Assembly: GCA_035570235.1 (NCBI GenBank)
Contig: DATMML010000055.1
Span: 1-53,306 of the forward strand
Direction: 5' to 3'
Source of the DNA: Vicinamibacteria bacterium
GTDB taxonomy: Bacteria > Acidobacteriota > Vicinamibacteria > Fen-336
Length of the DNA: 53,306 nucleotides
Position 1 is the first letter of the stretch. Every line of letters starts with the position of its first letter. The notes under the pieces are model-generated. The model ran no database searches. It saw only the letters and a list, made by a program, of their open reading frames with translations, and was not told the DNA's origin. The translations under genes and the position numbers were made by a program. Of this stretch, positions 47,980-53,306 are shown piece after piece.

Positions 47980-48501
47980 ATGCCGGACGCGGGCCAGAAC
48001 CTCCTCGCCGCGATGATCACGCCCGCCGTGCTCATCTCCGCGTGCGGGACCCTGATCTTCTCGACCTCCACGCGCCTGGCCCGAAACGTGGATCGGGTGC
48101 GGGTCCTGACCGCGCACATGGAGCAGCTCTTCTCGGGAATGATCAAGGACTTCCCCGAGGAGCACCGGCGCGAGTTGGAGGTGCAGCTTGGCTACTACGC
48201 GCGGCGCAGCCAGATCATCCAGGGGTCTCTGACCAGCCTTTACGTGTCCCTGGGCATCTTCGTGGCCGCCTCCGTCACCGCTGCCCTCACCACACTGGTT
48301 TCCCGCCTGACGTGGCTGCCCGGGCTCCTGGGGGTGGCGGGGACGCTCGCGCTTTTCGTGGGGGCCATGCTCCTCATCCGGGAGACCGGGCTCGCCCTGC
48401 GCGCGGTCAACTCCGAGATGGAGTTCGCGCTGCGGCTTGGCCGGCTGTACCAGGAGCGGCACGTGGCGAGTCCCCCCGACGCGGGTGGGAAGGGGCCCTG
48501 A
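47980..48501 (+). CDS. DUF2721 family membrane protein
   Basis: The 173-residue protein fits DUF2721: ITPAVLISACGTLIFSTSTRLARNVDRVR at the start (first membrane helix, then the conserved polar R-x-x-R region), a basic cytosolic helix with QLGYYARRSQIIQ, and two more membrane helices (YVSLGIFVAASVTAALTTL; GLLGVAGTLALFVGAMLLI). Function is unknown. It follows modC by 79 bases and a hairpin, so it is probably a separate unit. Confidence 0.88.
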   Translation: MPDAGQNLLAAMITPAVLISACGTLIFSTSTRLARNVDRVRVLTAHMEQLFSGMIKDFPEEHRRELEVQLGYYARRSQIIQGSLTSLYVSLGIFVAASVTAALTTLVSRLTWLPGLLGVAGTLALFVGAMLLIRETGLALRAVNSEMEFALRLGRLYQERHVASPPDAGGKGP

Positions 48502-48586
48502 TCGTCTCCGAACCGCGCGTTTGGCGCGGAGCGACGCGGACCAAAGCCTCCGCTGAACCTCCCCTCGATTTGGTCGACACCCTTGG

Positions 48587-48751
48587 ATGAGGCGAAGATG
48601 GCTCGAGGAGTCCGCACCTACGGTCGAGTACGAAGCCGAGGTGGAACGTCTCGTCCGGGACGGAGAGAAGACGATCGGCGAGGTACCTCGCGATCTGGAT
48701 CTAACGAGAAGGCGGTCCGACCATGACCTGTCGAGACCTTTCGGGTGTTGA
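48587..48751 (+). pseudogene. IS3-family transposase OrfA remnant
   Basis: Translation from 48587 gives a 54-codon fragment containing YEAEVERLVRDGEKTIGEV followed by PRDLDLT. This resembles the helix-turn-helix of IS3/IS911-type OrfA (consensus FKxEAVRLVREGGKSIxxVARDLDLT). The rest of the element is missing and the frame runs into the hydrolase gene. It marks a past insertion at the left edge of a lower-GC segment. No terminal inverted repeats were found. Confidence 0.55.
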
Positions 48752-50246
48752 GGCAGAGAGACTTCCGCTATTGTGGGCGATCTTCGCGTTGATGATCGTG
48801 TTTCAGTTTCCTATTCTTGCCGTGGCCCAGGAGCGAAACTCTCAGGCAACTACTTCTAGCCCGCGGTTGGAACCAGGCCCCTGCGTGCTGACGTTTGCAA
48901 AAGATGAGCGTGTCGATTGCTTTACTCTGGTGGTTCCGGAAAACCATGAGCATCCGACGGGCGCCAACGTACGGCTCCCGCTAGTGATCTTCCGCAGTCG
49001 CAGTGCGACCCCGCAACCGGATCCCATTGTGTTCACGGCCGGCGGGCCTGGCGCAAGCTCTTTGGGCGGATTTGCGTCGGGCAAGTCTATCAAGCTGCTC
49101 GCTTGGCGGGACTTCATCGTTTTCGAACAACGAGGAACTCGATACGCCGAACCGACGCTCCTGTGCTCGGAAGTCGACGAGGAGCATCAAAGGGCATATT
49201 TGGAAGGATATGCCGTGAGCGAGGCGAGACGCCGAGAACTCGAGGCCGCCAAGAGGTGCCACGATCGGTTGATTTCTAAAGGGATTGACCTCTCCAGGTA
49301 CAACACCAGAGAAATCGCGGCGGACCTGGTCGATTTACGCAAAGCTCTGAAGCTGTCATCGTGGAACTTGTACGGGCTCTCTTACAGCACGTGGGTCATG
49401 ATGGACGTAATGCGAGCGGATCCTGGTGCCGTTCGTAGCGTTCTTCTCGAATCCGTTGAGCCACCGGACGTCCCTTATGACGAGATGGGCAATGCGAACC
49501 TGGAGCGCGCCCTAAACGTGGTTTTCGACGCCTGCGCCGTTGATTTCGAGTGCGAGCGGTCGTACCCGGACCTTCGCGCCAGCTTCGACAAGGTCTTGAG
49601 CGCCTTGTATCGTGACCCCATCCCAATGCGGATCAAGACCAAAGATGGCATTGTCCATAGCCGCCCTTTTGGCGGAAGAAACGTCGTAGAGACTGTTTAT
49701 TCGGCACTCAACGATATTTCTCAAATTCCGAAAATTCCTCGAGTCATTTTTCGAGCCGCCCAGGGTGATTTCACTGACTTGCTCGCCATGGCCCAAGATG
49801 GTTTGTCGCCGGATGACCTTAGCTGGGGGATGCGTTATTCCGTATGGTGTGCCGACGGATTGCCGCTCGCAAAGAGAGCAATCGTCGATTTCCAGACGCA
49901 TGTTGCGTTTCCGCAGTTCGGAGACCTTGATTCAGCGGCATTCAGTCCCGGGATCTGCGATGTGTGGAATGTGCCCGCGTCAGACTCATCCGAGTGGCAA
50001 GCCTTAAGGAGTGATATTCCCACCCTGATCTTTGCCGGAGAATTTGATCCGAATACCCCGCCGGCATGGGGTCGAAGGGCCCTCCGGACGCTCAAGAATG
50101 GCTACCTATACGAGTTTGCCGGTTACAGCCATACCCCGAGCCGGTCCTCTTGTGCGCGAGAGATGACCGCCGATTTCTTCAACGACCCATCCAAGGCTCC
50201 CGACACTCGCTGTTTTGCTCAGATCAAGGAAAGGCCCTTCGAATAA
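48723..50246 (+). CDS. Secreted alpha/beta-hydrolase, tripeptidyl-aminopeptidase-like (S33/TAP)
   Basis: The 507-residue protein has an N-terminal signal anchor (LLWAIFALMIVFQFPILAVA). The fold motifs are FTAGGPGASSL (oxyanion region), FEQRGTRYAEPTL, the nucleophile elbow YGLSYSTWVM (Ser in GLSYS), the acid in GEFDPNTPP and the His in GYSHTPS. This matches TAP-type proline iminopeptidase-like hydrolases. Its codon use and base composition are visibly less GC-rich than all neighbours, and a transposase remnant overlaps its start, so it was probably acquired by transfer. The first ~15 residues may not be native. Confidence 0.88.
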   Translation: MTCRDLSGVEAERLPLLWAIFALMIVFQFPILAVAQERNSQATTSSPRLEPGPCVLTFAKDERVDCFTLVVPENHEHPTGANVRLPLVIFRSRSATPQPDPIVFTAGGPGASSLGGFASGKSIKLLAWRDFIVFEQRGTRYAEPTLLCSEVDEEHQRAYLEGYAVSEARRRELEAAKRCHDRLISKGIDLSRYNTREIAADLVDLRKALKLSSWNLYGLSYSTWVMMDVMRADPGAVRSVLLESVEPPDVPYDEMGNANLERALNVVFDACAVDFECERSYPDLRASFDKVLSALYRDPIPMRIKTKDGIVHSRPFGGRNVVETVYSALNDISQIPKIPRVIFRAAQGDFTDLLAMAQDGLSPDDLSWGMRYSVWCADGLPLAKRAIVDFQTHVAFPQFGDLDSAAFSPGICDVWNVPASDSSEWQALRSDIPTLIFAGEFDPNTPPAWGRRALRTLKNGYLYEFAGYSHTPSRSSCAREMTADFFNDPSKAPDTRCFAQIKERPFE

Positions 50247-50248
50247 GA

Positions 50249-50276
50249 GAGTCGGGGCCGAGGGGCCTCCTGACTC
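50249..50276 (+). terminator. Hairpin after the hydrolase gene
   Basis: GAGTC (50249-50253) pairs with GACTC (50272-50276), with an inner GGCC/GGCC pair, right after the stop codon. No clear T-run. Confidence 0.3.
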
Positions 50277-50375
50277 CATCGCGTGGCGTTCGCTCGGCAG
50301 TTAAGAGCGAAAGGGAGCATACAATCGACGGAAGCCCGACACTGGCCAGACAATCAACCAGTCCACGGGGTAGGT

Positions 50376-51131
50376 TCACTCGCGGCCATCAACCACGAGG
50401 GTCGCGATCGCTTGCGTGGCCCGTTCGATGCCGAGCCGGGACGTGTCCACCGTGTGGTCGGCCCGCGCGTAGAGGGGCTCGCGCGAAGCGAGGAGGCGGC
50501 GCAGCTCCGCCATGGCCTCGGGGTGCTCCGCCAGGGGGCGCCGGTCGCCCTGTTGCACCACGCGATTCCAGTGGTCCTCGGGCTGCGCGCGCAGCCAGAC
50601 GGTGAGGGCGCGGCGGCGGAGCAGGGCGTACGTCTCGGGCTCGGTCACGAGCCCCCCCCCGGCAGCCAGGATCACGGGCTCGCGTTCCGCCTCCGCGAGC
50701 ACCCGCTCCAGGGTCTCGCGCTCCAGCCGGCGGTAGTAGGCCTCGCCATGGAGTCGGAAGATCTCGCCGAGGGAGAGCCCGGCCGCGCGCTCCACCCTCC
50801 GGTCCAGCTCCACGAAAGGCAAATGCAGGCGCCGGGCCAAGCGCCGGCCGATCGTGGTCTTGCCCGCCCCCCGCAGTCCGAGGAGGGCGACCGCGGGAAG
50901 GTCGGCCTCTCCGTCCGGGCCGGAGAGGAGGGCGGCGGGGGTAGTACCCAGGGCCTGGGCCAGGCCGGCCAGTTTCCGCACCGAGATGTTGCCCTGCCCC
51001 GACTCCACCTGCACCAGGAAGCGGGGAGAGAGCCCGGCCCGCGCGGAGAGCTCGCGCAGAGTCCATCCCCGATCCCCACGCAGGGCGCGCGCGCGCCGTC
51101 CCAGCCCGGAAAGGAGCCGTTCGGGGTCCAT
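50376..51131 (-). CDS. boxR: BoxR/BzdR-type regulator (XRE helix-turn-helix plus shikimate kinase-like domain)
   Basis: The 251-residue regulator has an XRE-type helix-turn-helix (~10-65; WTLRELSARAGLSPRFLVQV, LAGLAQALG) joined to a shikimate kinase-like domain (~78-250; LLGLRGAGKTTIGRRLARRL, ELDRRVERAAG, AAGGGLVTEPE). In BoxR/BzdR this domain binds benzoyl-CoA instead of shikimate and relieves repression. It is divergent from boxC. The ATG at 51131 was chosen over one at 51155 because the latter lies inside the promoter (TATAGT at 51147-51142). Confidence 0.9.
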   Translation of the reverse strand: MDPERLLSGLGRRARALRGDRGWTLRELSARAGLSPRFLVQVESGQGNISVRKLAGLAQALGTTPAALLSGPDGEADLPAVALLGLRGAGKTTIGRRLARRLHLPFVELDRRVERAAGLSLGEIFRLHGEAYYRRLERETLERVLAEAEREPVILAAGGGLVTEPETYALLRRRALTVWLRAQPEDHWNRVVQQGDRRPLAEHPEAMAELRRLLASREPLYARADHTVDTSRLGIERATQAIATLVVDGRE

Positions 51132-51141
51132 GTGCCAGTGC

Positions 51142-51171
51142 ACTATAATACTCATATGATTCGACAGTCAA
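51142..51171 (-). promoter_or_regulatory. boxR promoter
   Basis: Minus strand TTGACT (51171-51166), 18 bases, TATAGT (51147-51142), ten bases before the ATG at 51131. Confidence 0.65.
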
Positions 51172-51188
51172 GCAGTATAGTGCTTGAC
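51167..51188. promoter_or_regulatory. Palindromic operator candidate between boxR and boxC
   Basis: GTCAAGCA (51167-51174), six bases, TGCTTGAC (51181-51188): a perfect 8-bp inverted repeat covering both -35 elements. A second inverted pair, GCACTATA (51140-51147) and TATAGTGC (51176-51183), includes the boxR -10. Placement fits repression of both genes by BoxR. Confidence 0.65.
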
Positions 51189-51212
51189 AGCCGGGCGGAG
51201 ATTGGATAGGTT
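51184..51212 (+). promoter_or_regulatory. boxC promoter
   Basis: TTGACA (51184-51189), 17 bases, TAGGTT (51207-51212), eight bases before the ATG at 51221. Confidence 0.6.
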
Positions 51213-51220
51213 GCAGGGTT

Positions 51221-52870
51221 ATGGAGCCTGTCGGCGCCGAGAAGCTCGCCCCCGTTCGCTTCGAGACCCACCCCTCCCGCTACCTGCACTGGCGGCTGGA
51301 GATCGAGGCTCCCCTGGCCCGCCTGATCATGGACATCCAGGAGGACAAGCCTCTCCGGCCGGGCTATCCCCTCAAGACCAATAGCTATGACCTGGGGGTG
51401 GACCTCGAGCTGGCCGATGCCATCCAGCGCCTTCGGTTCGAGCACCCCGAGGTGCGCGCGCTCGTCGTCTCCAGCGGCAAGGACCGCATCTTCTGTTCGG
51501 GAGCCAATATCTACATGCTGGGCTCCTCCAGCCACAGCTTCAAGGTGAACTTCTGCAAGTTCACCAACGAGACCCGCCTCAACCTGGAGGACGCCTCCCT
51601 CCATTCGGGGCTCAAGTCCCTGGCCGCGGTCAACGGCGCCTGCGCGGGGGGCGGCTACGAGCTGGCCCTGGCCTGCGACGAGATCCTGCTCGTGGACGAC
51701 GCCTCCTCCGCGGTGAGCCTGCCCGAGGTGTCTCTGCTGGCCGTGCTCCCGGGCACGGGGGGCCTCACCCGGGTGGTGGACAAGCGCAAGGTGCGTCGAG
51801 ACCTGGCGGACGCGTTCTCCAGCCTGGGCGAGGGCGTCAAGGGGAAGCGGGCCGTTTTGTGGGGGCTGGTGGACGAGGCCGTGCCGATCTCCCGTTTTCC
51901 GGCCCGCGTCTCGGAGAGGGCTCTGGCCCTGGCCGCGCTGACTCCGCCCCGGTCCGGCCCTGGGGTGGAGCTCAAGCCCCTGGCCCCCCGCTACCGCGAG
52001 GACGGCACGGACTACGAGTACGTCACGGTCCAACTGGACGCGGAGGCCCGCGTCGCCCACCTCACCGTCCGCGGCCCGGAGGACGGGGGGCCCCAGACCG
52101 CGGTCGACCTCCGGAAACGGGGCAGCGACCTCTGGGCCCTGCGCGCGTTCCGGGAGCTGGACGATGCGCTCCTGGACTTGCGCTTCAACCGGCCGGAGAT
52201 CGGCGTGGTCCTGCTCCAGACGCGGGGGGAAGCGGCGTCCGTCCTGGCCGCGGACCAGGCCCTCTTTGAGAACCGCGGGGACTCTTTCGTGAACGAGGTC
52301 CTGCACCACATGAAGCGGGTCTTGAAGCGCCTGGACCTGACGGCCCGGAGCCTCTTCGCCATCATCGACTCCGGCTCCTGCTTCGCGGGATCGCTCTTCG
52401 AGCTGGCCCTGGCCGCCGACCGCTCCTATATGCTGGCGGGCGCAGAAGGGGACCCCACTCTCGCGCTCTCCAACCTCAACCGGGGAGCCCTCCCCATGTC
52501 GAACGGCCTCTCGCGCCTGGACACGCGGTTCCTGGGAGGCCAGCACCCCGACCTCGCGCCCGGCCGTTCCTACGACGCGGAGGCGGCCCGGGAGGCGGGC
52601 CTGGTGACCTTCGCCCCCGACGAGATCGACTGGGAGGACGAGGTCCGCCTGGCCGTCGAAGAGCGGGCCAGCCTCTCTCCCGACGCCTGCACGGGGATGG
52701 AGGCCAACCTCCGCTTTGCGGGGCCGGAGACCATGGAGACCAAGATCTTCGGGCGGCTCTCGGCCTGGCAGAACTGGATCTTCCAGCGTCCGAACGCGGT
52801 GGGGGAGCGCGGCGCCCTCACCCTCTACGGCAAGCCCGAGCGGGCGCGCTTCAACTGGACGCGGACCTGA
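51221..52870 (+). CDS. boxC: Benzoyl-CoA-dihydrodiol lyase / 2,3-epoxybenzoyl-CoA dihydrolase BoxC
   Basis: The 549-residue enzyme carries an N-terminal crotonase-type domain (KDRIFCSGANIYMLGSSSH, NGACAGGGYELALACDEIL, SLPEVSLLAVLPGTGGLTR) and a second crotonase-like half, the long form typical of BoxC. It opens the ring of 2,3-epoxybenzoyl-CoA hydrolytically, releasing formate, in the aerobic benzoyl-CoA pathway. It leads boxC-boxB; control by BoxR is likely from the intergenic palindrome. Confidence 0.93.
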   Translation: MEPVGAEKLAPVRFETHPSRYLHWRLEIEAPLARLIMDIQEDKPLRPGYPLKTNSYDLGVDLELADAIQRLRFEHPEVRALVVSSGKDRIFCSGANIYMLGSSSHSFKVNFCKFTNETRLNLEDASLHSGLKSLAAVNGACAGGGYELALACDEILLVDDASSAVSLPEVSLLAVLPGTGGLTRVVDKRKVRRDLADAFSSLGEGVKGKRAVLWGLVDEAVPISRFPARVSERALALAALTPPRSGPGVELKPLAPRYREDGTDYEYVTVQLDAEARVAHLTVRGPEDGGPQTAVDLRKRGSDLWALRAFRELDDALLDLRFNRPEIGVVLLQTRGEAASVLAADQALFENRGDSFVNEVLHHMKRVLKRLDLTARSLFAIIDSGSCFAGSLFELALAADRSYMLAGAEGDPTLALSNLNRGALPMSNGLSRLDTRFLGGQHPDLAPGRSYDAEAAREAGLVTFAPDEIDWEDEVRLAVEERASLSPDACTGMEANLRFAGPETMETKIFGRLSAWQNWIFQRPNAVGERGALTLYGKPERARFNWTRT

Positions 52871-52941
52871 GGCCATGAGGGAAACGCGCGCTCTTGGTGA
52901 GCGACTCCTGGGGCCGTCCCGGGTGCGGAGGTAGGGAAGCC

Positions 52942-53306
52942 ATGTCAACCGTCGACCTGACGGCGAGGATCCCCAACAACGTCGATCTGGCCGAGGACAA
53001 GCGCCTCCTGCGGGCCCTCGAGCAGTGGCAGCCCAACTACCTGGACTGGTGGATGCAGATGGGGCCCACCGACTTCCAGACCCGGGACATCTACTTGAGG
53101 ACCGCGATCAGCGTGGACGCCGAGGGCTGGGCCCACTTCGACTACGTCAAGATGCCCGACTATCGCTGGGGGATCTTCCTGGCCGAGCCCGTGGCCGACC
53201 GCCGGATCGGCTTCGGGGACGCGATGGGGCAGCCCTCTTGGTCGGTCGTCCCCGGCGAGCATCGCAACGTGCTCCGGCGCCTGATCGTGACCCAGGGCGA
53301 CACCGA
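52942..53306 (+). CDS. boxB: Benzoyl-CoA 2,3-epoxidase subunit BoxB (partial)
   Basis: Only the first ~121 residues lie in the window; the gene runs off the right edge. The start (ARIPNNVDLAEDKRLLRALE, WQPNYLDWWMQMGP, YLRTAISVDAEGWAHFDYVK) matches BoxB, the di-iron oxygenase component that makes 2,3-epoxybenzoyl-CoA with reductase BoxA. Iron-binding residues would be farther downstream. It follows boxC by 71 bases with GTAGGGAAG before the ATG. Confidence 0.92.
   Translation, partial: MSTVDLTARIPNNVDLAEDKRLLRALEQWQPNYLDWWMQMGPTDFQTRDIYLRTAISVDAEGWAHFDYVKMPDYRWGIFLAEPVADRRIGFGDAMGQPSWSVVPGEHRNVLRRLIVTQGDT

Overview
The window is a GC-rich (roughly 70 % by eye), gene-dense chromosomal segment. 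Its best taxonomic pointer is the secreted von Willebrand A protein at 20352-21305, which is of the 'VWFA-related Acidobacterial domain' type. Together with sigma-54 regulators, DUF4388 proteins and a SufBCDSUT cluster, this suggests a soil-type member of the Acidobacteriota. The assignment is inference; no rRNA or tRNA gene was seen.

Layout. (1) 1-1.8 kb: a short RadC-like protein, a DUF3455 protein and a small secreted Ala/Lys-rich protein that has a clear sigma-54 promoter. (2) 1.9-15.7 kb: a signalling block with two histidine kinase/NtrC-type regulator pairs, a receiver-LOV-PAS protein lacking the photoactive cysteine, an orphan receiver protein, a large Ser/Thr kinase with a C-terminal DUF4388-like domain, a YmdB-type phosphodiesterase and a GAF/coiled-coil protein. 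(3) 15.7-25.8 kb: hsp20-lon, an FHA-GAF-PP2C phosphatase, a DUF4126-VWA pair, a four-gene unit led by a DUF4388-J-TPR protein, and two overlapping PilZ genes. (4) 25.8-32.9 kb: a lysine 6-aminotransferase / 75-residue protein / diaminopentanoate-dehydrogenase-like operon, a cNMP-binding DUF4388 protein, a zinc-ribbon membrane protein, a BadF-type sugar kinase, an RsbW-like ATPase and a HAD phosphatase. (5) 32.9-41.4 kb: the Fe-S assembly cluster sufB-[GYF_2 membrane protein]-sufC-sufD-sufS-sufU-sufT-rrf2, with two promoters that share one sequence motif. (6) 41.5-48.5 kb: a phospholipase-C-type lipoprotein, an M28 peptidase, homoserine dehydrogenase joined to modABC, and a DUF2721 protein. (7) 48.6-50.3 kb: a lower-GC insert carrying a transposase OrfA remnant and an alpha/beta-hydrolase. 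(8) 50.4-53.3 kb: the start of an aerobic benzoyl-CoA (box) locus, boxR divergent from boxC-boxB; boxB runs off the end.

Two themes recur. Genes are packed with 4-base ATGA/GTGA overlaps. Many lead genes have a -10 hexamer ending only 6-12 bases before the start codon, so their mRNAs are probably leaderless or nearly so. The most interesting points are the Cys-less LOV receptor, the shared suf promoter motif next to an Rrf2 regulator, the palindrome spanning both -35 elements of boxR/boxC, the PilZ pair with complementary half-motifs, the sigma-54 promoter with tandem upstream repeats, and the lysine aminotransferase cassette.
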